Origin: Deltaproteobacteria bacterium
GTDB taxonomy: Bacteria; Desulfobacterota; Desulfobacteria; Desulfobacterales; SURF-15
Assembly: GCA_019309565.1 (NCBI GenBank)
Contig: JAFDFZ010000047.1
Location: 1-45,104, forward strand
Direction of reading: 5' to 3'
DNA length: 45,104 bases
The number at the start of each line of letters is the position of its first letter. Position 1 is the first letter of the stretch. A program made the position numbers and the translations under genes. The notes beneath the pieces were generated by a model. It did no database searches and was not told the origin of the DNA. It saw only the letters and a list, made by a program, of their open reading frames with translations. This document shows positions 19,286 through 28,469 of the stretch, one piece after another.

Positions 19286-19759
19286 ATGCGGGGTAAGATT
19301 CTAATTGTCGAGGATTACGCAGACTGGAGGGAGCTGCTCTGCGGGATGTTACAGCGGGAGGGCCATGAGGTTAAAACTGCTTCGTTTTTTAAGCAGGCAC
19401 AAGAGATTGTTTTGAGCAGCAAAGATCTGGATGTGGTCATTCTTGATATCCGGCTTGTGGAGACCGATGAAACAAACGAAGACGGCATGCGCCTTTTATC
19501 GGAAATCCATCAAAGCCGCTCCGCAACACGTGTCATCATGATCACAGGCCATGGAACCATGGAATTGCAGCGCAAGGCTTTCAAAACCTATAAAGCATTT
19601 GACTTTTTCCGCAAAGAGCAATTCGACTCGGAGGAGTTCAGGCGCTGTGTTCAGGAAGCCGTGGAAGAAGCCGCCCGGGATCGGCAGCAATCCAGGGATA
19701 AGGGATATATGCTGGGTCATCGCTACCGACGATGGCAGAGGGAAAATCTCGGAAATTAA
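19286..19759 (+). CDS. Receiver-only response regulator
   Basis: A 157-residue protein with one CheY-like receiver domain: acidic pair ED at 9-10, phospho-acceptor Asp54 in VVILDIRLV, the T in MITGHG, and the Lys in FRKEQF. After the receiver comes only a short charged tail (from about residue 125), with no DNA-binding or enzymatic domain. It follows the kinase gene directly with an AGGGAAG box upstream. Without an output domain it must act by protein-protein contact, or as a phosphate sink, perhaps on a component of the Hdr complex. Confidence 0.85.
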   Translation: MRGKILIVEDYADWRELLCGMLQREGHEVKTASFFKQAQEIVLSSKDLDVVILDIRLVETDETNEDGMRLLSEIHQSRSATRVIMITGHGTMELQRKAFKTYKAFDFFRKEQFDSEEFRRCVQEAVEEAARDRQQSRDKGYMLGHRYRRWQRENLGN

Positions 19760-19878
19760 GTCATGTCTTGTAATCTCCATACAAAAATGAAAAACCTAAA
19801 GAGAGCAAATTTGCTTCGAAACACTGATGATGTTTGTATGTTTTAGAGGTACAAAATTCTATATTTCGGGAGGACGAT

Positions 19879-22461
19879 TTGGCTTCAGAGAACTTAAGAA
19901 TCGGTGTGTTCGTATGTGATTGCGGCTCTAACATCGGGGGTGTAGTGGATACAGATGAGGTTCGCCGGTACGCGGAGTCCCTTCCGGATGTGGTGGCAGC
20001 GGTACGAAACAAATACACCTGTGCGGATCCGGGACAGAAGGAGATTCAGCGAACGATTTACGAACACAATTTAAATCGCGTGGTTGTTGCATCCTGTTCG
20101 CCCACATCCTATGAGCCGATTTTCCGTGAATGTATTGAAGCAGCCGGATTGAATCGCTACCTGCTGGAGATGGCAAACATCAGGGAGCATTGTTCATGGG
20201 TAACCGAGGATAAAGAACAGGCCACCAAAAAGGCCAAAGATATAGTCAAGGTGGCGGTGGTAAGATCACGATGGCTGTATACCCAGGATGAAGAACAGAT
20301 CTCGGTAACCGATTCGGCGCTTGTGATCGGTGGAGGGGTAGCCGGTATCCAGGCGGCTCTTGATCTTGCCGATGCCGGTCATAAGGTGTATCTGATAGAG
20401 AAAAAACCATCCATAGGCGGTATTATGGCTCAACTGGATAAGGTTTATCCGGACATCGAGTGCAGCATCTGAATTCTCGGCCCCAAGATGATGGATGTCG
20501 GTCGACATCCCGGAATCGAACTTCTCACCAATTCTGAAATTGAAAGCATAACGGGTTACGTGGGGAATTTCAAGGCCCGTGTCCGCAGAAAGGCAAGGTA
20601 CGTGAACGAATCCGAATGCATTGCATGTGGGGATTGTGCCACCGTCTGCCCGGTGGTTTTACCCGATGAATTCCAGATGGGCCTTGGCAGCCGCAAAGCC
20701 ATTTACATACCGTTTCCTCAGGCAGTACCTTCCGTCTATATTGTTTCAAAGGATGCCTGTTTGGGTCAGAATCCCATCGCCTGCGGCAAGTGCATCGAGG
20801 CCTGTGAAAAGAACTGCATTAATTTCGATATGGAGGACGACATCTTTAATCTGGAAGTCGGCACCATCATCGTTGCCACCGGAATGGACGTCTACGATCC
20901 CACAGCCATGGACGAGTACGGTTACAGCCGTTTTCCCAATGTAGTCACAAGCATGGAGTTTGAACGATTGATCTCAACAGGAGGTCCCCTGCAGGGGCAC
21001 TTCGCTCGACCCGGGGACGGAAAGCGACCCGACCGGGTCGCTTTCATCCAGTGCGTGGGATCACGCACTCAGGAAAGCAGACGGGGCAATCCTTACTGTT
21101 CCAACATCTGTTGCATGAACACCATCAAAAGTGCTCAGTACCTTAAGGATAATTACCCGGATATCGATATCACCGTGTTTTACATGGACTTAAGAGCTTT
21201 TGGGAAAGGTTTTGAAGAACTGCTTATGCGCAGTAAAGGAAGCGGTGTTCGGTTCATCCGGGGGCTGCCCGGGGAGGTGAAAGAGGATAACCCAACAGGG
21301 AACCTTCGGGTAATCGTGGAAAACACAACTACCAACCGATTGGAAAATCATGAGTTTGAGATGGTGGTGCTGGCGGTTGGTGCAATGCCGGCAACAGATA
21401 CGGAGGCCGTCCGCCAATTGGTCGGTCTGTCAAAATCTCCAAGCGGCTTTTTGAAAGAAGCCCATCCCAAGCTGCGTCCGGTTGATACGCCAACAAAGGG
21501 GGTGTTTATCGCCGGAGCGGCGGAAAGCCCGAAAGACGTTCGTGAAAGTGTAACCCAGGCAAGTGCCGCTGCAGCCAGAGCATCCATTCTTCTAAACAAA
21601 TCAGATTTCTCCGTTGAAGCCATCACCGCCATCGTTGATGAGAACCTGTGCAGGAAATGCGGGCTGTGTGCAAGTGTGTGTCCCTTTGGTGCTATTTTAT
21701 GGAAGAAAAAAGAAGTGGCCCGCGTGGTGAGTGCCGCCTGTGCCGGTTGCGGTACCTGTGCGGCGGAATGTAAGTTCGGGGCCATTGAAATGCGCCATTT
21801 CACAGACCATGCCATCTATGCTCAGATCGATGCTATTTTAGAGACAGATCCGCTGTATAAAATCGTCACCTTTGCCTGCAACTGGTGCTCTTATGCAGGA
21901 GCAGATACCGCAGGCGTCAGCCGCATGACGTACCCGCCAAATGCCAGGATCATCCGAACCATGTGCTCAGGACGGGTCAGCCCGGAATTCGTCTGGTACG
22001 CCTTTCGCAAGGGGGCTCCCGTAGTGCTGGTATCGGGATGTCATTTTACGGACTGTCATTACATTGACGCCAATCGAAGCACCGTTAGACGAGTGGACGG
22101 ATTGTGGGATGGGATGGAAAAGGCAGGTATTCGCCCCGATCGGCTGCTTTTGGAATGGTGTTCGGCTGCCGAAGGGGGCCGCTGGCAGACGATCATGAAG
22201 GAAGTTGAAAAGAAACGACAGACAGTAACGGAAGAGGAAATTGAACAGACCAGAACCATTCTTGCGGACTCCAAAGTGCCCGGGCCGAAAAACCCAAAAC
22301 CATCCGATGAAAACAAGCAGGCCGACTTTAAATGTATGCGATGCGGGCGTCAATGGACGGGCATCTACAACAGGGACACCGAGAGGACCTGTCCGACATG
22401 CCGCTCCAACAGCGTCCGGTGGCTTAGAGCCGAAGGCCCCTCAGGTAAAGCAAAAAACTGA
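19879..22461 (+). CDS. hdrA: Selenocysteine HdrA with fused MvhD and zinc-ribbon domains
   Basis: One 860-residue gene interrupted by an in-frame TGA at 20470-20472 (residue 198), where HdrA proteins carry a Cys in the CxxC-type motif; here the surrounding residues read ECSI-U-ILGPKM. The frame continues without a break. I start at the TTG at 19879, preceded by CGGGAGG with 5-base spacing; an ATG at 19834 has no such box. Modules: HdrA N-terminus (FVCDCG at 11, NIREHCSW at 100), FAD Rossmann GGGVAGIQAA (151), [4Fe-4S] CIACGDCATVCP (247), paired C-terminal clusters (591 on), MvhD domain CNWCSYAGAD (667) and a CxxC...CxxC zinc ribbon (819 on). It is the electron-bifurcating flavin subunit of Hdr-type complexes. 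A standard gene finder would split it in two. Confidence 0.88.
20470..20510 (+). promoter_or_regulatory. UGA selenocysteine codon and SECIS-like hairpin
   Basis: The TGA at 20470-20472 is followed, 20 bases later, by a 7-bp perfect stem GGATGTC (20493-20499) and GACATCC (20504-20510) closing a GGTC loop (20500-20503). The loop starts 27 bases after the TGA and has G in the first two positions, both within the usual rules for bacterial SECIS elements. The loop GGUC matches the core of the E. coli fdhF loop. SelB, which binds such hairpins, is encoded 2 kb away on the other strand. Confidence 0.75.
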
Positions 22462-22484
22462 ACGCATTACCGAAGCGCCGTAAA

Positions 22485-24404
22485 TCAGGATTTTTTTCCG
22501 GATCTAAGCCTCCTGACATCCCCCACCCTCAGGGTAAGGTTCACGGCATCGAAATATTCGATGAGCGGTATGAGGTATTTTCGCGAAACCCCTGCCATTT
22601 CCTTGAATTGAAGCGTCGTGATCTCGCTGTTCGCTTCAAGGAACGTTATCAGCCTGTCTTTAAGAGCATTGACTGCTTCGGAAGAAAAATAAAGATCACC
22701 TTTTGTCTTAATGATAAGTCCTTCTTCGATGAGCAGGTTCAACACGTCTTTGGCCTGTGCCGTGTCCATGTTGAGCTGTTTGCTGATGTCCCGGAAAAAC
22801 GGAGGCTCTAGACCGCTTTTTCGGTACGTCTCTAAGATTTTTTTTCTAGCGCCAGCCTGATCACCTGCAAGCGATACACGGTGTTCCGAAAGCCGAACCG
22901 TCTGCTCTGTCTGAACAATGCGTTTTTCTTTTATCAACTGATTGAGCACCATGTTAAACAGCCTGGCGCTCAGGTAAGGCGGGAACTTGGATTTGAGTTC
23001 TTCTTTGGGCATACCGGCTTTCAAGGGATTGGCTTCATGGTATGCTTTTAGATTTGTAATTGCTTTCTGCTTCAGTTGCTCGAAGCTGCGCTGATGGATA
23101 TAGATGCGTTTGTCTCTATCCACAACCAGAAGTTTTTGTTGTGAAAGCAGTTGTTGAAGCGTGCTTTCAAGCTGTTTTTCCGGCAGGTTTGTCATCAACC
23201 GCAGATCCGAAAATGATACTCCATGTAAGCCTGATTCACTTACATGGAAAGCTACAAGCTCTTCAGGAGATTTATTCAAAATCTCTTTTAATCCTACGAT
23301 GACTTCTTGCCGAAAGCGCTTATGTTTCGATGGGATGGGATTGAGAATCCGCCCCCCGCCAATGGTGCGCACAGGCGAGTAGCTTCGAATAACATACCGG
23401 TCGTCCTTCATCACGGCCACCGGCCTGTCCAGTCGAAGCTGAGCCACTGTTTTTTCGCCCGGAAGAATCTCTTCTCGATCCAGCACAATAAGGTTGGCCA
23501 TAATTTCGCTGGTTCCGGTGTGAAAACGCACCCGGGTTCTGTTTCTTATGGGTTTCCGGTTACTCTTCAAGTAGTGAATCTCCACATCCACCATGTAGCT
23601 TGGCTTAAGCCCATGGGGGATCGATACCACCTCCCCCCGATCGATGGATGTTTTTTCAAGACCCTGAAAATTGATGGCCACCCGCGATCCGGCCTCCACT
23701 TTATTGACACTTCGGTTATGAACCTGAAGCCCTCGAACCCTTGTGGTAATCTGGGAAGGATAAATCATTACGGTATCGCCCACCTGAACGCTGCCGGAGA
23801 TCAAGGTGCCTGTTATCACCGTGCCGAAGCCTTTCATCGTAAACACGCGGTCTGCCGGCAGGCGAAAAAGACCGGAAGAAGACCGGCTTTGAACCCGAGC
23901 ACACAGCTCATCCAGTGCGTTTATGAAATCCTTGATTCCCTGTCCGGTTATCGAGGATACCGGTACAACGGGAGCACCTTCCAGAAACGTGCCGGCAGCG
24001 AATTCCTTGATATCTTCTTTCACCAGCTCCAGCCACTCTTCATCCACCAGATCAATCTTGGTGAGCACCACCAGACCGTACTTTATATCAAGCAGTGTGC
24101 AGATTTCCATGTGTTCCCTGGTCTGAGGCATCACCCCTTCGTCTGCGGCTATTACCATGGCCACCAGATCGATTCCCGAAGCTCCGGCCACCATGTTTTT
24201 AACGAATTTCTCATGGCCCGGGACATCCACGATTCCAAGATGCTGCCCACTGGGAAGATCCATGGAGGCGAATCCCAGTTCGATAGTAATGCCGCGCTCT
24301 TTTTCTTCCTTTAATCGGTCCGTATCGATACCGGTAAGCGCCTTAATCAGGGCTGTCTTTCCATGGTCGATGTGACCGGCAGTGCCTAAGATCATCTGTT
24401 TCAA
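22485..24404 (-). CDS. selB: Selenocysteine-specific elongation factor SelB
   Basis: A 639-residue translational GTPase. G-motifs: GHIDHGKT (residues 10-17), DVPGHEKF, and TKIDLVD; the N-terminal half is EF-Tu-like domains I-III, and residues about 400-639 form the C-terminal winged-helix repeats that bind the SECIS hairpin. The start is a TTG at 24404 backed by a GAGGTGA box (24411-24417) six bases upstream. It delivers Sec-tRNA to the ribosome. It is convergent with the selenocysteine hdrA, with 23 bases between the stops and no clear terminator. Genes for selA and selD are not in the window. Confidence 0.95.
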   Translation of the reverse strand: MKQMILGTAGHIDHGKTALIKALTGIDTDRLKEEKERGITIELGFASMDLPSGQHLGIVDVPGHEKFVKNMVAGASGIDLVAMVIAADEGVMPQTREHMEICTLLDIKYGLVVLTKIDLVDEEWLELVKEDIKEFAAGTFLEGAPVVPVSSITGQGIKDFINALDELCARVQSRSSSGLFRLPADRVFTMKGFGTVITGTLISGSVQVGDTVMIYPSQITTRVRGLQVHNRSVNKVEAGSRVAINFQGLEKTSIDRGEVVSIPHGLKPSYMVDVEIHYLKSNRKPIRNRTRVRFHTGTSEIMANLIVLDREEILPGEKTVAQLRLDRPVAVMKDDRYVIRSYSPVRTIGGGRILNPIPSKHKRFRQEVIVGLKEILNKSPEELVAFHVSESGLHGVSFSDLRLMTNLPEKQLESTLQQLLSQQKLLVVDRDKRIYIHQRSFEQLKQKAITNLKAYHEANPLKAGMPKEELKSKFPPYLSARLFNMVLNQLIKEKRIVQTEQTVRLSEHRVSLAGDQAGARKKILETYRKSGLEPPFFRDISKQLNMDTAQAKDVLNLLIEEGLIIKTKGDLYFSSEAVNALKDRLITFLEANSEITTLQFKEMAGVSRKYLIPLIEYFDAVNLTLRVGDVRRLRSGKKS

Positions 24405-24415
24405 TGTTAATCACC

Positions 24416-24586
24416 TCATTTTCTGTTACGAAAGTATTCCAGCACATACGCCATTACCACAAGGAAAATGCCGAGTCCTGCCACGCTGACGACATTTACA
24501 TGTTTAAAGAAGAAACGGGAGATAAAGACCGCAAACGCCGCACCCAGAATCACCCGAATAACCAGTATGTGACCTCCGGTCATCAT
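24416..24586 (-). CDS. Small two-helix membrane protein, 56 residues
   Basis: A 56-residue protein read on the minus strand. It starts MMTGGHILVIRV and holds two hydrophobic stretches (about residues 6-20 and 32-48) separated by SRFFFKHVN, ending in the basic FRNRK. An AAGGA box lies 5 bases before the ATG. Its stop overlaps the Shine-Dalgarno region of selB, so the two genes probably form an operon and may be translationally coupled. I do not know the family or the function. A topology with both termini in the cytosol is likely. Confidence 0.6.
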   Translation of the reverse strand: MMTGGHILVIRVILGAAFAVFISRFFFKHVNVVSVAGLGIFLVVMAYVLEYFRNRK

Positions 24587-24875
24587 TGATGTCCTTTCAA
24601 GCCGTCATTGCCGGGTTCCGTTTCCCGTTAATGGAAACAAGGAATTACAAACCCGATATGTTATTTTTAAAACACAAAACCCCATGGGTCAACATCAGAG
24701 CAGCAATTGTCGATGAATATGAAGCATATCTTCATTTCGCCGAAAGATCACATTTTAAAGGAAGTTAAGTTTGTTGTCATTCGAATTGCAGTTTGAATAT
24801 AATCCTCAATTGATGGTGGCCAATAATACCCCTTGAAATGGGAATTGTAATTTGTTAGTCTAAACAATCAAATAT

Positions 24876-24951
24876 GGTGGGTGTAGCTCAGTGGTAGAGC
24901 ACCGGGTTGTGGCCCCGGTTGTCGTGGGTTCAAGTCCCATCATCCACCCCA
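24876..24951 (+). tRNA. tRNA-His (GTG)
   Basis: A complete cloverleaf: acceptor GTGGGTG pairs with CATCCAC, the D-arm TAGCTCAGTGGTAGAGC is present, and the anticodon loop TTGTGGC gives anticodon GTG (24909-24911). The extra G at 24876 pairs with the discriminator C, the tRNA-His identity mark. CCA is encoded in the gene (to 24951). Confidence 0.97.
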
Positions 24952-24954
24952 CAG

Positions 24955-25031
24955 GCGCCCGTAGCTCAGCCGGACAGAGCGCCGGACTTCGAATCCGTAG
25001 GCCGCAGGTTCGAATCCTGCCGGGCGTACCA
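24955..25031 (+). tRNA. tRNA-Arg (TCG)
   Basis: The acceptor GCGCCCG pairs with CGGGCGT, the D-arm and T-arm (GGTTCGAATCC) are standard, and the anticodon loop CTTCGAA gives TCG (24989-24991). CCA is encoded (25029-25031). It starts 3 bases after the tRNA-His, so the two are probably cotranscribed. Confidence 0.96.
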
Positions 25032-25040
25032 ATGATTACA

Positions 25041-25070
25041 AGGGGGTTAACTGTTATTGGTTAACCCCCT
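25041..25070 (+). terminator. Hairpin after the tRNA pair
   Basis: AGGGGGTTAAC (25041-25051) and GTTAACCCCCT (25060-25070) form an 11-bp perfect stem with an 8-base loop, starting 9 bases after the tRNA-Arg. No long T run follows, so it may be a processing or weak termination site. The remaining 270 or so bases up to the next gene show nothing else that I can support. Confidence 0.55.
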
Positions 25071-25346
25071 GTTCTGCTTGAGATGGAATTGGAGGTCTCT
25101 TAAGGGCCATGGCCACCTAGCTGAGCTTGCCGACTACCTCTTCCTGCACGGTACAACTCAGTAACACTGTATGTCCTAGAGGCGTGGCTTTTTCCCTTGC
25201 TGTGCCGGTTCCACTAAGCCAATGGCAGTTTCGTGGTGGTGACTGTTGCCGAAATTGCCCCGTATTCATCCAGCTGGGTCATTACGCCTTTTGCGAGTTT
25301 ATTTTGTTGGTTGCAAATTATAATACGTTTACATACAGGGGAACCC

Positions 25347-25982
25347 ATGGGAATTCAAACACTTCTGCTGATCGCTCCTCCCATTTTGCTGGCGCTTACT
25401 TTTCACGAGTATGCCCATGCCTATGTGGCCGACCGGTGCGGAGATGATACCGCCAGGCTAAGCGGCCGTCTATCGATGAATCCCCTGCGACATCTGGATC
25501 CCCTTGGAACAATCATGATCTTCCTGGTACATTTCGGCTGGGCCAAGCCGGTACCGGTGAATCCGGCGCGGTTGAAGAATCCCAAAAAAGACATGCTGAG
25601 CATCAGTGCAGCGGGGCCTCTTGCCAACATGGTTCTGGCGCTGATAAGCGGCGTTTTGCTGAGGGTTTTACCGCCCGCTTTCAATGCATCTGGCGGGTAC
25701 AATTTTGGAGAGCCGCTCATCTTCATGGTATTCATGAGCCTGCGGATCAACCTGGCCCTGGCAATTTTCAACATCCTTCCCATCGCACCACTGGACGGGT
25801 CCAAAATATTGGCCGGCCTGCTGCCACCCCGCTACGAGCAGATGCTTGTCTTGCCGGAACGTTATGGCCCTTTCATTCTCATCGGGCTGATCATCTTCGG
25901 CCGGGTGACGGGGGTATCCATCCTGGGCGGCATCATCTGGCCCTTTGTTAAATTTTTCAGCAAGCTCTTTGCGGGAGTATAA
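25347..25982 (+). CDS. M50 family zinc metalloprotease (site-2 protease-like)
   Basis: A 211-residue membrane protein. The HEYAH zinc motif sits at about residues 20-24 inside the first hydrophobic segment, and NILPIAPLDGSK carries the second conserved motif with the metal-binding Asp. About five hydrophobic segments are visible. I start at the ATG at 25347 because AGGGGAA lies just upstream; earlier in-frame codons have no signal. Short M50 members of this type cut membrane-embedded substrates, but the target is unknown. It stands alone between the tRNA pair and a MITE-like element. Confidence 0.85.
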   Translation: MGIQTLLLIAPPILLALTFHEYAHAYVADRCGDDTARLSGRLSMNPLRHLDPLGTIMIFLVHFGWAKPVPVNPARLKNPKKDMLSISAAGPLANMVLALISGVLLRVLPPAFNASGGYNFGEPLIFMVFMSLRINLALAIFNILPIAPLDGSKILAGLLPPRYEQMLVLPERYGPFILIGLIIFGRVTGVSILGGIIWPFVKFFSKLFAGV

Positions 25983-26077
25983 TCTGAATAAATGACAAGG
26001 TGGTGCAAAATGTTTCAAAAATTACTGTTGAAGGCCGAGTAACCATTCTGAAACACATTGTGATATTGTTTTGTTTA

Positions 26078-26270
26078 CCCCGTAGTTGCATTAATCGCAT
26101 AGCCAAATTGCCGTTTGGCCCTTTTATAAACGGTATCCGTCCTTGGTGCTCACGAATTTTCTTAAACCCACAATTAATGAAATCCATAAATCATATAGCA
26201 AAATGGCCTACATGCATGATTTATCAGCATCTGATGACTGCTCCTTTTGATTTTCTTTCCAACAACGGGG
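26078..26270. mobile_element. MITE-like element, copy 2
   Basis: A 193-bp element with termini CCCCGTAGTTG and CAACAACGGGG, flanked by the direct repeat TTTA at 26074-26077 and 26271-26274. It shares the AAAATGGCCT-CATGCAT block with copy 1 but has an additional 100 bp, including AAATTGCCGTTTGGCC, so it is a longer version. No coding capacity is visible. The rest of the 25983-26454 gap shows an inverted repeat CGCTCAT (26292-26298)/ATGAGCG (26346-26352) before the RRM gene. Confidence 0.7.
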
Positions 26271-26454
26271 TTTATATTCCATGTTGCAAATCGCTCATAT
26301 TTTTGGTATGAAAACAAAAACTAAATGGTAGATTTTTGTTCACAAATGAGCGCGTAGCAGATTTTTTCGTATTTTCGTGACCTTCCTTTCACTGTTTTCT
26401 CACCTTCACACGCGATCCGAAAAATTTTCTGCCTTAGCTCAGAGAGGAGCGACC

Positions 26455-26790
26455 ATGGCGTACAGCATTTACGTTGGAAATCTTTCTCCACGAGTGTCCG
26501 AATCCGAGCTGAAAGATCTGTTTGCTAGATATGGCGACATTAAGGGAATCAAGCTCATCACCGATGCACATACCGGGAGGTCAAAGGGATTTGGATTCGT
26601 TGAGATGGAGAAAAAGGAGGCGGGACAGCAGGCCATTCAAGGATTAAATGGAATTAAATTACAGGGCCAAACGCTAAGAGTAAACGAAGCATATCACAGG
26701 AAACAGCAAAAAAATCAAGGGACCGGGCGCAGACGCGGATTCGGAAGATACGGTTCCAGGGATAACAGGCGCAGAAGAAGCTCTTATTAA
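26455..26790 (+). CDS. RRM-type RNA-binding protein
   Basis: A 111-residue protein. The RNA-recognition motif is clear, with RNP2 IYVGNL near residue 4 and RNP1 KGFGFVEM near residue 46. The last 30 residues are Arg/Gly-rich with stretches such as GRRRGFGRYG, a typical RNA-binding tail. The start at 26455 follows AGAGAGGAGC; upstream codons have no box. Such proteins are often cold-induced RNA chaperones. The gene is near a cold-shock-domain gene at 27926, fitting a stress theme, but no direct evidence of cold regulation is visible. Confidence 0.9.
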   Translation: MAYSIYVGNLSPRVSESELKDLFARYGDIKGIKLITDAHTGRSKGFGFVEMEKKEAGQQAIQGLNGIKLQGQTLRVNEAYHRKQQKNQGTGRRRGFGRYGSRDNRRRRSSY

Positions 26791-26874
26791 CGATATTCTT
26801 TAGCGTGTCCATACTTTTCACCTTGGCCAATGAAAGCCATTGTTACTTATCATCATGGGAAAGGGAGTACAGAT

Positions 26875-27867
26875 ATGAACAAAATTTTTAAGCGCCGGAT
26901 TGGCGTCATCATCATTTTCTTTGCGGCATTTACGGCAATGCTGGTTTCTTTTCCGGCAGGCGCTCAAAAGAGTGTATCTCCAGGGGACATCGTTGCTGTT
27001 GTTAATGGCTCGACGATAAGCCGGGCTGAATTCGACGGTGAATTGGAAATGGTCAAACAAAGATTTTCAGAGCAGGGTAGAGTCGTTACTGAAGACCAGT
27101 TAAAACAAATCGAAAAGTCAATCCTTGAGACGCTCATCAACAGAGAGCTTCTGTACCAGCAAAGCAAAAAGAACGAGATTCGCATCACGGAACAGGAAAT
27201 CCTGGATCAATTGCAAAAGATCAAGCGGGGATTTCCAAGTGAAAGCGAATTTCAAGAGGCACTAAAGCGCATTAACATATCCGAAACCGATATCAAGAAC
27301 CAGATCAAAAGAGCTCTTGCGATCAGGGAGCTTATTGACATGCAGGTGGCTCAAAAGATTGAGGTTTCAGACAAAGAAAGCAAAGCATATTACGATACGC
27401 ATCTGGATTCTTTCAAACAACCAGAGCAGGTAAAGGCAAGCCACATATTAATAAAAGTTGATTCAGGAGCGGATGCCTTAAAGAAGGCCAAGGCCCGGGA
27501 TGAGATCAAAGCCATACAGAAAAAATTGGCGGACGGAGAGGATTTCGCTGAAGTTGCCAGGAAATTCTCCCAGGGCCCCAGCAGCGCCAGAGGCGGTGAT
27601 TTGGGCTACTTCAAGCGGGGGGATATGGTGAAGCCGTTTGAAGAAGCAGCATTTACCTTAAAAATCAACGAGATTAGCGATATTGTCGAGACCCGGTTCG
27701 GATACCACTTGATAAAGGTGTTTGATAAGAAACCTGAGAGGACCATTGAATACGAGGAAGTCAAACCGAGGCTTACCGAATATCTGAAGCAGCAAAAGAC
27801 GCAACAGGAGATCGATCGATACATTGAGAAGCTCAGATCCGAAGCCGTCATAGAAAGGATGCTTTGA
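26875..27867 (+). CDS. Periplasmic parvulin-type peptidyl-prolyl isomerase
   Basis: A 330-residue protein with an N-terminal signal peptide (KIFKRR then a hydrophobic stretch ending in PAGA). Residues about 40-180 form the SurA-like chaperone region, and about 185-285 a parvulin domain with VKASHILIKV, FAEVARKFSQGPS and the closing FGYHLIKV. It starts at the ATG at 26875 after AAGGGAGT. It is expected to assist folding of exported proteins. The C-terminal 45 residues are charged. It sits between the RRM and cold-shock genes with 84 and 58 base gaps. Confidence 0.88.
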   Translation: MNKIFKRRIGVIIIFFAAFTAMLVSFPAGAQKSVSPGDIVAVVNGSTISRAEFDGELEMVKQRFSEQGRVVTEDQLKQIEKSILETLINRELLYQQSKKNEIRITEQEILDQLQKIKRGFPSESEFQEALKRINISETDIKNQIKRALAIRELIDMQVAQKIEVSDKESKAYYDTHLDSFKQPEQVKASHILIKVDSGADALKKAKARDEIKAIQKKLADGEDFAEVARKFSQGPSSARGGDLGYFKRGDMVKPFEEAAFTLKINEISDIVETRFGYHLIKVFDKKPERTIEYEEVKPRLTEYLKQQKTQQEIDRYIEKLRSEAVIERML

Positions 27868-27925
27868 TTTGCATCAAAGAGTACGGGGTGGCGGGTAACT
27901 CCGAAAGGAAAGAGAGGGAAGTGTC

Positions 27926-28135
27926 ATGACAGAAGGGCGCGTTAAATGGTATAGTGAGAAAAAAGGTTATGGCTTTATCGAAACCGAAGAGCATGGCGAT
28001 GTTTTTGTTCACAGAACCGGGGTGGAGCAGGAAGGATTTTTTGGACTTCAGAAATTTGATCGGGTATCCTTCGAAATAAAGGAAACATCAAGAGGAAAAC
28101 AGGCCGTCAAAGTCAGGCGACTTGAACAGGCTTGA
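27926..28135 (+). CDS. Cold-shock-domain protein
   Basis: A 69-residue CspA-like OB-fold. RNP1 KGYGFIE and RNP2 DVFVHR are visible, and the opening GRVKWYSEKKGYGF matches the family. A GAGAGGGAAG box lies upstream of the ATG. It binds single-stranded nucleic acid and prevents RNA structure. The length is normal for the family. Downstream lies the third MITE-like copy. Confidence 0.92.
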   Translation: MTEGRVKWYSEKKGYGFIETEEHGDVFVHRTGVEQEGFFGLQKFDRVSFEIKETSRGKQAVKVRRLEQA

Positions 28136-28223
28136 AATTGGAGGTTTTTTCCAACAGGCCTGCGCCAATAAAACCTATAATTTTTGTCTTATTCGGGGAT
28201 TGGAAGAAAAACCCTCGGCTTTA

Positions 28224-28323
28224 CTCCCGTAGTTGTGTAAAACAATAATGCAAATTTGCCATTTTGCCATGAACTTAGCTGCATTTAAGGTTAACAGACC
28301 GGGGTTGTTATTATACAACGGGG
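28224..28323. mobile_element. MITE-like element, copy 3
   Basis: A 100-bp element beginning CTCCCGTAGTTG (one extra base against the other copies) and ending ATACAACGGGG, with TTTA at both flanks (28220-28223 and 28324-28327). The interior shares AATTTGCCATTTTGCC with copy 2 in degenerate form. It lies between the cold-shock gene and a terminator. The rest of the 28136-28469 gap contains only the terminator described separately. Confidence 0.65.
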
Positions 28324-28415
28324 TTTAGGCGAAGGCTTCGGTTCGATCTCTTCCATTGCCCTTAAAGCTGCCTGCTTGAAGCCGGTACGCAGTTTGCTTA
28401 ATCATAAACAGAAAG

Positions 28416-28449
28416 GGCAGAGTCAATGAAACTCTGCCTGATTTTTTTT
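28416..28449 (+). terminator. Rho-independent terminator
   Basis: GGCAGAGT (28416-28423) and ACTCTGCC (28431-28438) form an 8-bp perfect stem with a 7-base loop, followed by TGA and eight T (28442-28449). It would end transcription from the cold-shock gene. Confidence 0.8.
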
Positions 28450-28469
28450 CATTACAATGGAGGTGTTAA

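Noticed and set aside
23307..24314. 335-residue plus-strand ORF opposite selB
   Set aside because: It is antisense to a well-supported selB and has no recognisable domain.
24586..24768. 60-residue plus-strand ORF after the small membrane gene
   Set aside because: No ribosome site and no family; the region up to the tRNAs shows nothing else.
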